Shown here: piece by piece, positions 1 through 7,464 of the stretch
Position numbering within the stretch: the first letter of the stretch is position 1
Layout of the letters: every line of letters starts with the position of its first letter
Origin: a virus
Direction: 5' to 3' (one strand)
Length of the DNA: 64,000 nt
Virus record (IMG/VR): IMGVR_UViG_3300036832_001498
Span: 1 to 64,000 of that record
The notes under the pieces: model-generated
Database searches by the model: none
What the model saw: only the letters and a program-made list of their open reading frames with translations
What the model was told of the DNA's origin: nothing
Position numbers and translations under genes: made by a program

Positions 1-1011
1 GTCGGCCAGCTCACCCACTTCGAGCGTCTCCTGTTTATCGGCCTGTGGATGATGGCCGATGACATCGGCGTTCTCGAGTTCGACGTGCACGAGATCAAGT
101 GGTCGCTGTTTCCGAGCGATGAGGAGGCCACCAAGGAGGCCTGCCTGCGCGGCCTCGAGCACCTCATCCGGCTGGGCATGGTCACCACCTACCTAGCGCC
201 GCTCAAGGAAAGCGAGAGCAAAAAGCGGCGAACCCATGGCCCCAAACGCTGGCTCTATGTGCACAATTTTCTCGCCTACCAGAGCGTCTCACATCCCACT
301 CCAAGCAGGCTGCCATTACCCCCAGAAGGGGTCAAAATCGGGTTTCAAGAGGCTCCGGAGGACTCCAGAGGACTCCAGGAGCGCTCCGGAAAACTCCGGA
401 GGACTCCATCACAGGTTAGTTTAGTTAAGGTTAGTTTAGAAGATCAAATACAAAGTCAAAGTCAAGAGCGTGGCAGTTTTGACGCTCCTGCTGCAGCAGG
501 GAAAAGTGCGGAAAATGGGCGTTTTGAGGGGTTTTGGCCGCCTACCGAGCTGCAGCAGGAGGCAGTTGCACTTTCGCCAAAGCCCGGCGAAAGTGCCGCG
601 CAAACCAAAGAAAACACTCCCTTTGTAGAGAATTCGCAGGAAACAACCCCAGAACCCGCCCTGCTGCAGCAGGGAGCCGATGAGCTGCAGCAGGGAGGAA
701 AGACCGTCGCGCTCAATCAAGAGCAAGCGCCCCTCGCACGCGAGACCCTGATCGCCTTCACCGAGCACGTCCTGCGCAAGACCGGCCAGGCTCGATCCCC
801 AGCGCTTCTGGCGCTGATCGCGGACGCCATGGTCAAGCTCCGAGCCCAGAGACATTGCACCTGGCAGGAGGCCCACAACGTCGTCTACACCCGAGTTGCA
901 CTAGCGGCCCACGACGAACCGCCGCAGGACTGGATTGACTGGTTCAGGGTTCATGGTGATCCGCCGACACAAGAGCTAAACCCAATCAACTCAACAGGAG
1001 AGCAGCCATGA
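1..1011 (+). CDS. Phage replication protein, DnaD/replisome-organizer-like (5' partial)
   Basis: The frame is open from base 1, so the start lies outside the window. The first residues (GQLTHFERLLFIGLWMMADD) and the following 80 residues have the winged-helix layout usual at the N-terminus of phage replication initiation proteins (RLLFIGLW.. and ..GLEHLIRLGMV..). The middle (about residues 95-250) is low-complexity and carries four copies of a CTGCAGCAG-centred DNA repeat. A helical C-terminal domain (about 255-335) ends in WIDWFRVHG. It probably binds the origin and recruits host replication proteins; this is inferred from family resemblance. The stop overlaps the start of the next gene. Confidence 0.72.
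   Translation, partial: VGQLTHFERLLFIGLWMMADDIGVLEFDVHEIKWSLFPSDEEATKEACLRGLEHLIRLGMVTTYLAPLKESESKKRRTHGPKRWLYVHNFLAYQSVSHPTPSRLPLPPEGVKIGFQEAPEDSRGLQERSGKLRRTPSQVSLVKVSLEDQIQSQSQERGSFDAPAAAGKSAENGRFEGFWPPTELQQEAVALSPKPGESAAQTKENTPFVENSQETTPEPALLQQGADELQQGGKTVALNQEQAPLARETLIAFTEHVLRKTGQARSPALLALIADAMVKLRAQRHCTWQEAHNVVYTRVALAAHDEPPQDWIDWFRVHGDPPTQELNPINSTGEQP
487..698. repeat. Palindromic CTGCTGCAGCAGG repeats inside replication gene (iteron-like)
   Basis: Four copies centred near 493, 552, 666 and 687. The best are CCTGCTGCAGCAGG at 487-500 and CCTGCTGCAGCAGGG at 660-674. The copies are read in two different frames of the host gene (as PAAAG and as LQQ), so the DNA rather than the peptide is conserved. 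A second array lies at 3228-3318 in another replication gene. Initiator-binding or origin iterons, as in lambda gene O, are inferred. Confidence 0.6.
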
Positions 1012-1499
1012 CTGATGCACCGCACACACAATCAACACACAACGACCCAGAACTCGATGAGTTCATACTCGAACAGCCCGACGAGCATGAGCCCCCCTTC
1101 GACCCTGACCCCGAGGCTGACCTCGATGCCAGTGCCGATGCCAACACCCCCGCACCTGCACCTGCCCCTGATGGCAGCGCTGATGCACCCCCCACCCCCT
1201 CTCGATCTCGTGCAGGGAGGGCCATAGCCACCCCACCCCCGGGGGCACCCCGGAGAAACGGGCGGGCGGGCTTTAAAAATCACCGTCCCTCTGTCCCTCG
1301 CGCTCCCCACAAGCTGCCTGCTGTTCCGGTGATGAAACACGAGCGCGAGACCTTGGCCAAGTTGAGGGAACTAAGGCAGTTATGTGAGCGCAAGGCACGT
1401 GAATTCGAGAAGCTCGGCTTGGCAATAGGGAAGCTGCAAGCTTTTGTCGAGGCGCATATGGGACCCGTGAAGAGGCGGGTACATGGGGGCAAAAAGTGA
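1008..1499 (+). CDS. Hypothetical protein, acidic/Pro-rich N-terminus and coiled-coil C-terminus
   Basis: 163 residues. The start overlaps the stop of the upstream replication gene, so the two are translationally coupled. Residues 1-60 are acidic and rich in Asp, Pro and Ala and are probably disordered; 60-100 are basic; 108-155 form a predicted amphipathic helix or coiled coil (KHERETLAKLRELRQLCERK). No family recognised. Its position suggests an accessory replication protein or a partner of the first gene; that is context only. Confidence 0.6.
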   Translation: MTDAPHTQSTHNDPELDEFILEQPDEHEPPFDPDPEADLDASADANTPAPAPAPDGSADAPPTPSRSRAGRAIATPPPGAPRRNGRAGFKNHRPSVPRAPHKLPAVPVMKHERETLAKLRELRQLCERKAREFEKLGLAIGKLQAFVEAHMGPVKRRVHGGKK

Positions 1500-2884
1500 A
1501 AGCAAAACTCTCAAGGCCGGTGTTCTGGTGGTTGATCCTGCTGCTGTTGGCGCTGCTCGGACTGCGGCGGCTGGCTCTGGCGCAAACCCCAGACACTCCC
1601 ATCCCGGCGACGTTGTTCGGGCTGCACTACCGGGTGGCGTTTCCGGCGGTGCCCTTCGGGGCACTGCGTTGCTGGGACTGTGGGGCGCGGTGGCAGCAGA
1701 TCGAATTCCGCCAGGGGCAGTACAACTTCGCGGCCTTGGACAAGCTGCTGCAGCAGGCAGCGCAGCATCACGTGGAGGTGCTGGTGACGCTAAGTGCAAC
1801 CCCGCCATGGGCTTCGCAGGTGCCGGGAGACAAGGCCTGCGATTACTCCTCGACGGCGGCGGGCAGCTGTGCTCCGCCGCTCCTGCTCGACATGGCGGGA
1901 GTGGGATCGAACACCTACTGGCGCAATTACTTGTACGCCATGGGGGATCACATCCGGAACTTGCCTGCGGGCTATGCCCGGCCCACGGCCTTCGAGCTGT
2001 GGAATGAATTCACTCGCAGGCCGACGGCGTGGCATGGGACGAACGCGCAAATGCTGACGTTGCTACAGGATGCGATCTGCATCTTGGCGGGGCGGGGGGA
2101 GCAGCTGTGCTCAACCGGGGCCATGAACGTGCCTGCGGTGGGCCTCGTGCCCGGGGTAGAGATCCTGACTCCGAACTCGGTTATGACCGCGCCGGAAATA
2201 AACAACTTTCACGACTGGCTGAACATCGTGCCCAGCGCTTCGATCACCACCCTGGCGGTGCACGGCTACGTGCAGAACGGCAGCTGCTGTGCGCAGCCGG
2301 AGACGATTCAGAAGCGCTGGCAAAACCTTGAGAATCAAACCCCTGCGCTGCATAAGGGCAAGCGGGTCTGGTCGACCGAGGGCAGCTGGGGGATCGGATC
2401 GACGAACTTGCCCGATGTCGATATGCAGCAGGGTTTTGTGCCGCGCTACTACCTGGTGGGCTGGTCGAGTGGTTTCGAGCGCCTGTACTGGTACGCCTAC
2501 GACAACCTGCAGTGGGGGACGCTGTACGCCAACGGAGCGCTCACTAAGGCGGGCAAGGCGTACGCGACAACCTACGGCTGGATGGTGGGCAATCGCATGA
2601 CCCAGCTGTGTGCCCCGGTGGTGCTGCAGCACCACGACTCCTCGCCCATCTGGAGCTGTGGCTTGACTAAGCCGGATGGCACGCTGCTGCTGGCGGTCTG
2701 GGATACCAGCCAGACCTGTTCCAAGGGGGTATGTACAACTTCGACGTACACCGTGCCCACCTCGCCGCGCTACACCGGCTACTACACCCTCAACGACAAT
2801 CGCCGTCACGTGCTGGGCAAGACGGTGGGCATCGGGCTGAAGCCGGTGCTGCTGGCGACCGCAGCGGGGGGAGGGACGAAGTGA
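1496..2884 (+). CDS. Secreted glycoside hydrolase, clan GH-A / GH39-like TIM barrel
   Basis: 462 residues, GTG start in a GTGA overlap with the upstream gene. Residues 1-29 form a signal peptide (basic start, LILLLLALLGL core, cleavage near LAQ). The catalytic pattern of clan-A retaining glycosidases is visible: FELWNEF with E171 as the likely acid/base, and VWSTEGSWG with E295 as the likely nucleophile. Several Cys pairs fit an exported enzyme. Both catalytic residues are present, so it is probably active on a surface or environmental polysaccharide. It lies inside a replication module, which is odd; a lysogenic-conversion or auxiliary metabolic gene is inferred. The exact GH family is uncertain. 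Confidence 0.75.
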   Translation: MKAKLSRPVFWWLILLLLALLGLRRLALAQTPDTPIPATLFGLHYRVAFPAVPFGALRCWDCGARWQQIEFRQGQYNFAALDKLLQQAAQHHVEVLVTLSATPPWASQVPGDKACDYSSTAAGSCAPPLLLDMAGVGSNTYWRNYLYAMGDHIRNLPAGYARPTAFELWNEFTRRPTAWHGTNAQMLTLLQDAICILAGRGEQLCSTGAMNVPAVGLVPGVEILTPNSVMTAPEINNFHDWLNIVPSASITTLAVHGYVQNGSCCAQPETIQKRWQNLENQTPALHKGKRVWSTEGSWGIGSTNLPDVDMQQGFVPRYYLVGWSSGFERLYWYAYDNLQWGTLYANGALTKAGKAYATTYGWMVGNRMTQLCAPVVLQHHDSSPIWSCGLTKPDGTLLLAVWDTSQTCSKGVCTTSTYTVPTSPRYTGYYTLNDNRRHVLGKTVGIGLKPVLLATAAGGGTK

Positions 2885-3762
2885 AGCTCGCCCGTAACCC
2901 GTTGCTGGACAGTCTGATCGCCCAGAGCCGCGATCTGTCGCTGGTGGCCCTGGGGGCCTATGCCGCGCTCGTCATCGAGTACGCCGAGCGGGGCTCGCTC
3001 GATCCTGAGCGCATCGCGGCGCTCGGGCAGTCGCGGGAGGAGCGCGAGGCCTTGATGTTCGCCCTAGGCGAGTTCTTCCTGCGCGATCCCGAGGATCCCG
3101 AGCATCGTCATCGCCACCCGGCCCTCGATGCCGCCTTGGTGGGCGAGGCTCGCCAGCGCGAGGGCCGGGCGCAGGGTGGTCGGGCCCGCTGGGAGAAATA
3201 CCACCAACTGCCGCTTCGAAGCGAGCGCCCTGCTGCAGCAGGAGCGCTCCCTGCTGCAGCTCTCCCTGCTGCAGCAGGGACTCCTCCTGCTGCAGCTCTT
3301 GCGCCTGCTGCAGCAGGGAAAATTCGGAGTCTCCGCCAAGCTGGTACACGCATTCCGGACGATTTTCAGGTGACCGAAAGCATGCGGCAGTGGGCCCGGA
3401 AAGAGGGCCTGCCCGCACCCGATTTACACGTCGAACATTTCGTCGATTACTGGACCGCCTCGGCCTCCGCCGGGGCGGTCAAACGGGACTGGAATGCTGC
3501 CTTCCGGAACTGGCTGCGCAAGGAGGCGCAGTTCATAGGAGGAAAAAACGATGCCTATGAAACCAATCAACCCCGACGACTTCAGCCCACTGTTCAGCAC
3601 GCCCGCCGCCGACAAAACAATCAGTCTCGTGGAATCGCCTTCCCCGGAGCCGAGCCCGACGCACTGGAGTGGCTTGATGACAACCATGGCGCAGGACATG
3701 CGCCACGACTTACCCCCGGACGTGTACCGGCTCTGGAAGGCAAGACTGGCGGGAATTCCTGA
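2881..3762 (+). CDS. Phage replication protein with DnaT-like C-terminal domain
   Basis: 293 residues from a GTG that overlaps the upstream stop (GTGA). The N-terminal part (1-115) is helical. Residues 118-145 are an Ala/Pro tract encoded by the second CTGCTGCAGCAGG array. After that comes the DnaT/replication-protein signature: RIPDDFQVTESMRQWARKEG, then HFVDYW and RDWNAAFRNWLRKEA. That signature normally ends the protein. Here the frame continues for about 70 low-quality residues over the start of the next gene, which has its own strong Shine-Dalgarno, so the tail is probably read-through. Likely helicase or primosome loading at the origin. Confidence 0.72.
   Translation: MKLARNPLLDSLIAQSRDLSLVALGAYAALVIEYAERGSLDPERIAALGQSREEREALMFALGEFFLRDPEDPEHRHRHPALDAALVGEARQREGRAQGGRARWEKYHQLPLRSERPAAAGALPAAALPAAAGTPPAAALAPAAAGKIRSLRQAGTRIPDDFQVTESMRQWARKEGLPAPDLHVEHFVDYWTASASAGAVKRDWNAAFRNWLRKEAQFIGGKNDAYETNQPRRLQPTVQHARRRQNNQSRGIAFPGAEPDALEWLDDNHGAGHAPRLTPGRVPALEGKTGGNS
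3228..3318. repeat. Second palindromic CCCTGCTGCAGCAGGG array
   Basis: Five copies centred near 3235, 3256, 3271, 3292 and 3310, spaced 21, 15, 21 and 18 bp. The central one (3264-3279) is a perfect 16-bp palindrome. Three are complete CCTGCTGCAGCAGG palindromes and two are half-copies ending in AGC. The spacing stays in frame within the host gene. Same element as in the first replication gene. Confidence 0.68.
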
Positions 3763-4132
3763 CGAGACCATCTGCGCCGCGCTGCTCTCCGGGCGCTGGA
3801 CGATCTTTCCTTCGGTGGGGCAGGTGCTCGACGAGATCGACGCCATGAAGCGCCTGGCAGCGGCCCAACGCGAGGATGACTATGTCCAGTGGAAGCGCGA
3901 GCAGGAAGCAGCCGCAGCGGGCGGCAAGCTCGCGACCGAAGAGGATTACGCGTGGATGCGCAGCGAGTTCTACCGCATCTTCGGCGTCGAGAAGCAGGGA
4001 CGCGAGGCGGAAGCGCGAAGACAGCTGCTGAAGCAGCAGGCGGCTCAACTGCAGCAGAAAAAGCCGGTGGAGAAAGCCGAGCCGGTGACACCGGAAAGTG
4101 TGAATCCGTTTCGACAGGAGAACAAAAAATGA
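3551..4132 (+). CDS. Putative helicase-loader-like protein
   Basis: 193 residues, starting after an AGGAGG Shine-Dalgarno at about 3538-3543 inside the 3' end of the preceding gene (212-nt out-of-frame overlap). Residues 50-95 (RLWKARLAGIPDETICAALL followed by a segment containing FPSVGQVLDEI) resemble phage helicase loaders of the G39P type, where a short helical domain with an FPPTxxEI-like motif is typical. The C-terminal half is charged, helical and Gln-rich. The loader role is inferred from weak motif similarity and neighbours. Confidence 0.58.
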   Translation: MPMKPINPDDFSPLFSTPAADKTISLVESPSPEPSPTHWSGLMTTMAQDMRHDLPPDVYRLWKARLAGIPDETICAALLSGRWTIFPSVGQVLDEIDAMKRLAAAQREDDYVQWKREQEAAAAGGKLATEEDYAWMRSEFYRIFGVEKQGREAEARRQLLKQQAAQLQQKKPVEKAEPVTPESVNPFRQENKK

Positions 4133-4746
4133 GAGAAGCATTTGTGCATAGCGACGTACAGCGCATCATGGCCTCGGACATGTGCCCGGGCTGCGGCTCC
4201 ATGCTGCTAGGGACGCCAGACGGCAAGGTGTGTCTGACCTGCGCTACGACTAAGAGCGGCACCGAGCAGGGCGAACCGGCGTGGGATGAATTCCGCAAGC
4301 AGGCGACAGAGCCCGCCGGAGCTTCCGAAGAAATCGCCGAGCAGAACAACCAGGCGCAGCTGCGCCTCGATCCGCAGCCTGCGGTGGCAGAGGAAGCGGA
4401 CAAGGTGCCTGTTCTCCGCCCGGAACAGAACAAGCTTCCTTCGCGCTTCGACTACGAGCGGATGCTGGTGGAAACGCCGCCGCCCGTCGAGCAAGCCGTG
4501 GAGGAGAGCGAGCCTGCTGCTGCCAGCTCCACCATTGGGACGGCGGAGCTGGCCGGGCCCGCTACCGATCAGAATCCCGATCAGGAGCTGGCGGTCCAGC
4601 TGGCTGGGCTGCGTCGGCTGGTCCCCTCGATCCGCAAGCATCTACTCGATGCCTACGAGGAGATGTCGCAGGTCGGCATCATCGCCGAGCAGCTGCAGAT
4701 CAAGCTGGAGGCGAAATCGGAAACCGATTTGGAGAAACAACCATGA
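4129..4746 (+). CDS. Hypothetical protein with N-terminal zinc ribbon
   Basis: 205 residues; the ATG overlaps the upstream TGA. CPGCG at 19-23 and CLTC at about 36-39 form one zinc knuckle. A long acidic, disordered middle follows, then a C-terminal helical segment (about 165-200). Family not recognised. Translational coupling with the replication genes suggests a DNA-metabolism accessory role, which is unproven. Confidence 0.6.
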   Translation: MREAFVHSDVQRIMASDMCPGCGSMLLGTPDGKVCLTCATTKSGTEQGEPAWDEFRKQATEPAGASEEIAEQNNQAQLRLDPQPAVAEEADKVPVLRPEQNKLPSRFDYERMLVETPPPVEQAVEESEPAAASSTIGTAELAGPATDQNPDQELAVQLAGLRRLVPSIRKHLLDAYEEMSQVGIIAEQLQIKLEAKSETDLEKQP

Positions 4747-4997
4747 GCGCGGTGCCCAGCCAGCAGCGGAAGACGGCGCTCAAGTGCGAGACCGAGGTCG
4801 CCGATCACATGATCGACAAAGAGTGCCTGTCGTTTCGTTTAGCGGCGGGGTTGCCTTTGCTGTGCGGCCATCCCGCTGCCTGGTATCGCATGGCGGGCTC
4901 GCTGACCTCGGTCGCGGCCAAGCTGTGCCAGCGGCACGTCGACATGTTCCAGAAGCGCGGGCTCACCGTCGTGCCCTGTGATCCGCCCAAGGAGTGA
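4743..4997 (+). CDS. Small Cys/His-rich hypothetical protein
   Basis: 84 residues, ATGA overlap with the gene before. Conserved-looking Cys and His residues (C17, C28, CGH near 41, CQRH near 61) suggest a metal site. No family recognised. Member of the early rightward operon. Confidence 0.55.
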   Translation: MSAVPSQQRKTALKCETEVADHMIDKECLSFRLAAGLPLLCGHPAAWYRMAGSLTSVAAKLCQRHVDMFQKRGLTVVPCDPPKE

Positions 4998-5000
4998 AGC

Positions 5001-5312
5001 ATGAAGCAGGAAGAAATTTTTCGTCTCTCGCAAACCTTCGAGCACGCTCTGCATGAATTGCGGACGAACGGCAAATCGCGCACCGAGCGCGAGCGAGCGC
5101 AGCAGTGGGCGGATGATCTGGCCACTGCGCTGCATCAGACTCCTGCCTTTCACCGCTACGTCGATGCCACCATGCGGGCGGCTACCGACGCCATGATCGA
5201 GAATGTGCCCTTGATGGAAGTGATCTGCACCGCCATCCGCTGCGGCGTCGAGCTGGGCCTGGTGGCCGCTCGCGCCGATCAGTCGGTGCGGGCCGATGAG
5301 GTGCTGCAATGA
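5001..5312 (+). CDS. Hypothetical helical protein
   Basis: 103 residues. AAGGAG lies 7 nt before the ATG, overlapping the stop region of the previous gene. Mainly alpha-helical and charged. No recognisable domain. The stop overlaps the next ATG. Confidence 0.55.
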   Translation: MKQEEIFRLSQTFEHALHELRTNGKSRTERERAQQWADDLATALHQTPAFHRYVDATMRAATDAMIENVPLMEVICTAIRCGVELGLVAARADQSVRADEVLQ

Positions 5313-5620
5313 TGGAATTAAGAATTGCGTGGCTGCTGCTCGGACTATTCGCGGGCTTTGTGTCCGGGGTGACACTGAGTCGGCTGCTCTGGATCCGGGT
5401 GCGCTGTCTGCATTCCCTGCGCGAGGACGTCGACTGCTGCTGCGGGCATCAGGCTCACCTGCACGTGGCCGGGCCGCCTTCGGTGTGCGGGGTCAGCTAC
5501 TGCCCCTGCGTGCAGTACGTGCCCCAGTACGTCAAGCGGGAGGCGGAGGTGGATTCCGCCCAGCGCGACCGCGAGTATGACGAATGGCTGCGCCGGGCAA
5601 TCGATCACGGCGCGAACTGA
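5309..5620 (+). CDS. Small membrane-anchored Cys-rich protein
   Basis: 103 residues; starts at an ATGATG overlapping the upstream stop. One N-terminal transmembrane helix (about 5-25), followed by a Cys-rich segment (CCCGH and CGVSYCPCVQ) and a charged C-terminal helix. It would be inner-membrane anchored with a small, probably metal-binding, soluble part. Function unknown. Confidence 0.55.
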   Translation: MMELRIAWLLLGLFAGFVSGVTLSRLLWIRVRCLHSLREDVDCCCGHQAHLHVAGPPSVCGVSYCPCVQYVPQYVKREAEVDSAQRDREYDEWLRRAIDHGAN

Positions 5621-5648
5621 AACCCAATGAGAAGCGAAAGGAGCGACG

Positions 5649-6161
5649 ATGCTTTCCGTGGAGTCCTGCTACGCGCTGGCGGTGCGCAATGGTCCGGGCA
5701 AGAGCATTGCCGGGCGAGTCGTCGAGCTGCCCGAGGAGAAGGTGTTCTATCGCTTCTGCCCCGACCTTGCCCCCAGCATGCAGCTCGATTCCCGCGTGGC
5801 CTGGTATCTCGTCTCTCATCCCGAGCTGTGTACCGGCGCGATTCACTTCTCGACCGTCGAAGCGCTCTACACCATTCCGGTGCGCAAGTTCTGGCGGAAT
5901 GCCGCCTACATCAGCCTGCTGCGCACTTGGGCGGTGGCGCGAGACATCTGGCAGAAGGGTTTTCTGTGGTACGAGCCCGGGCCCACGCGAGTGGAGCGCA
6001 CCGCCAGCGTGCCGGTGCCCGCTGCCCAGCCGCTGTGCGCGGCGGCGTCCACGGCGAACTATCACAAGCCGCATGTGCCCGCCCTAGGCCGCTACGACGG
6101 CCAGTACCGGCTGAGCTGCGTTTTCTGCGGCTGCTGGCTGGAACAGGAGAAAAAACCATGA
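5649..6161 (+). CDS. Hypothetical protein with C-terminal zinc motif
   Basis: 170 residues, preceded by AAAGGAG. The main body (1-125) has mixed alpha/beta character. The end (YRLSCVFCGCWLE) gives a Cys cluster near 156-162 that could bind zinc. No family recognised. The stop overlaps the next start. Confidence 0.55.
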   Translation: MLSVESCYALAVRNGPGKSIAGRVVELPEEKVFYRFCPDLAPSMQLDSRVAWYLVSHPELCTGAIHFSTVEALYTIPVRKFWRNAAYISLLRTWAVARDIWQKGFLWYEPGPTRVERTASVPVPAAQPLCAAASTANYHKPHVPALGRYDGQYRLSCVFCGCWLEQEKKP

Positions 6162-6373
6162 GAGGAACTTCCAACCGGGAGCGCAGCTATCGCGATAAAC
6201 CGGCGCTGCATTTTCACGAATGCGAAATGTGCGTGCTGCCCCACCGCTGGCAGCACCTGAAGAAAGACTGTCATCTCACGGTGAGCGCGGCCTGTCAGTT
6301 CTACCTGCTTCGCCAGCCGTGTTTCTGTGTTAAAACAGAGCACAGGCAGATTGCCTCGGGCGGCGCAGTATGA
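6158..6373 (+). CDS. Small Cys/His-rich protein
   Basis: 71 residues in an ATGA overlap with the previous gene. HFHECEMCVLPHRWQHLKKDC gives a C-x2-C...H...H pattern typical of small phage zinc proteins. It is the last gene before the promoter region at 6.4-6.5 kb. Confidence 0.5.
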   Translation: MRGTSNRERSYRDKPALHFHECEMCVLPHRWQHLKKDCHLTVSAACQFYLLRQPCFCVKTEHRQIASGGAV

Positions 6374-6466
6374 CTGCTGCCCCAGTGGTCTCTATAGCCG
6401 GGAGAAAAGGTTGTCCGGAATTCGTAACAGGATGTTGCCCTGCGGGAACATTTGTTTGCAAAAACC

Positions 6467-6495
6467 TTGACAGCTTCGCGGCCCGCGACTAAGAC
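6467..6495 (+). promoter_or_regulatory. Sigma70-like promoter for the zinc-finger gene
   Basis: Perfect TTGACA at 6467-6472, a 17-bp spacer, then TAAGAC at 6490-6495 (a weak -10). It lies in the 174-bp gap between 6373 and the leader ORF at 6548. The -10 is immediately followed by a palindromic element (6502-6515) that would overlap the transcription start. Confidence 0.5.
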
Positions 6496-6501
6496 TAGGG
6501 G

Positions 6502-6515
6502 GCAACAGTTGTCAA
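6502..6515. promoter_or_regulatory. Candidate repressor operator (GCAACAGTTGT)
   Basis: GCAACAGTTGT at 6502-6512 contains the palindrome CAACAGTTG and overlaps a second palindrome, GTTGTCAAC. The same 11-mer occurs in inverse orientation at 44981-44991, in the promoter of the XRE repressor. Its position just past the -10 fits a repressor site. Confidence 0.45.
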
Positions 6516-6547
6516 CCGTCGTTTGCCCTACGCAGGAGGAGCAAATC

Positions 6548-6607
6548 ATGTTCGTGTCTAGCCATATTGCATTGGCTGAGGACGCAACCGAAGCGGGGTT
6601 GCGATGA
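6548..6607 (+). CDS. 19-residue leader ORF coupled to the zinc-finger gene
   Basis: ATG preceded by a very strong GGAGGAG (about 6535-6541), encoding 19 residues (MFVSSHIALAEDATEAGLR). Its TGA overlaps the ATG of the zinc-finger gene, which has no good Shine-Dalgarno of its own. It looks like a leader peptide that delivers ribosomes to the downstream start. Whether the peptide itself does anything is unknown. Confidence 0.5.
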   Translation: MFVSSHIALAEDATEAGLR

Positions 6608-7464
6608 GCGCTGCCCCGGTTCTCACCGCCGATATCAGAAAGCAGCCGGGCAAACACGGCGCTTACCTCTGCCCGGAATGCGGTTCGCGCTATCCCGGAA
6701 AATTTGCTCTGGGCGAGCATCGTCAGAAGCAGCACGACATCCCCAATGACTGGGTGAAGCACACCAAGGGCAGGCCGCCCAAGCCTGCGAGTGATCGCAC
6801 CGCCAAGATCCCCACCCTCGACATCGTCCAGCGCAACGGCCAGTTCAAGTGTCCGGAGTGCGGCGAAAAGTTTCCCAAGCGCAACACCCTCGGGGTGCAC
6901 CGCGCTTCTAAGCATGGGGTGCGCGGCACCTCGGTCGCGGCCAAAAACTACGCCGTGAACCGCGCTGCCACGACTCACGTGAATGGTCACATTGCGACCA
7001 CCGCCGTCAAGCTGGTGCGGGGCAAGTATCGCTGCCCGGAGTGCCAGGCGAAGTACAACGATCTGCAGCATCTCGGTCTGCACCGGCGTGCCGCCCACGA
7101 CATCCACGGCGTGTTCAGCTTCAAGCACCAAGCCCGACAAAAACAAAAACAACTACTCCTGAAAGGAGCACAGCAGAATGAGTACCCAGCCAGCCATGAA
7201 ACCGACAACGATCCAGCCTATCTCTCCCCGTCCCCGCAACCTGTATCACCGAACGGCGCGGGCCGAAGAAAAACAGCGTGGACAAACGAGTCCCTCTCCG
7301 GCTTCGTTTTCGCCCACGTCCACTCTCTCATCGAAGATGCGTGCCGAGGGCGTGAAGACGCTATCCCGGACGTTACCCAGCGGATTTCAGAGCTTCTTCA
7401 CCTTGAGATACATGGGCAAGCGGCGCGGGCACAGCGTGTGGGGCTGCTACGTCGTATGTCCTGA
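6604..7464 (+). CDS. Protein with three classical C2H2 zinc fingers
   Basis: 286 residues. Three fingers follow the eukaryotic-type spacing C-x2-C-x12-H-x4-H exactly: C23/C26/H39/H44, C83/C86/H99/H104 and C144/C147/H160/H165. Each begins with CPEC and has a basic, Gly-containing tip. Between fingers 1 and 2 lies a GRPPK AT-hook-like motif. The C-terminal part (about 215-286) is a separate helical region. Its own promoter and operator suggest a phage-encoded DNA-binding regulator. Bacterial Ros/MucR fingers have a shorter x9 loop, so this differs. The last 287 nt overlap another frame at 7178. Confidence 0.75.
   Translation: MSAAPVLTADIRKQPGKHGAYLCPECGSRYPGKFALGEHRQKQHDIPNDWVKHTKGRPPKPASDRTAKIPTLDIVQRNGQFKCPECGEKFPKRNTLGVHRASKHGVRGTSVAAKNYAVNRAATTHVNGHIATTAVKLVRGKYRCPECQAKYNDLQHLGLHRRAAHDIHGVFSFKHQARQKQKQLLLKGAQQNEYPASHETDNDPAYLSPSPQPVSPNGAGRRKTAWTNESLSGFVFAHVHSLIEDACRGREDAIPDVTQRISELLHLEIHGQAARAQRVGLLRRMS

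Noticed and set aside
2111-2809. 232-codon minus-strand ORF opposite the glycoside hydrolase
   Set aside because: Antisense of a gene with intact catalytic motifs.
3228-3318. Palindromic array as transcription terminators
   Set aside because: No U-tracts, located inside an actively coding frame, and copies are too regularly spaced.
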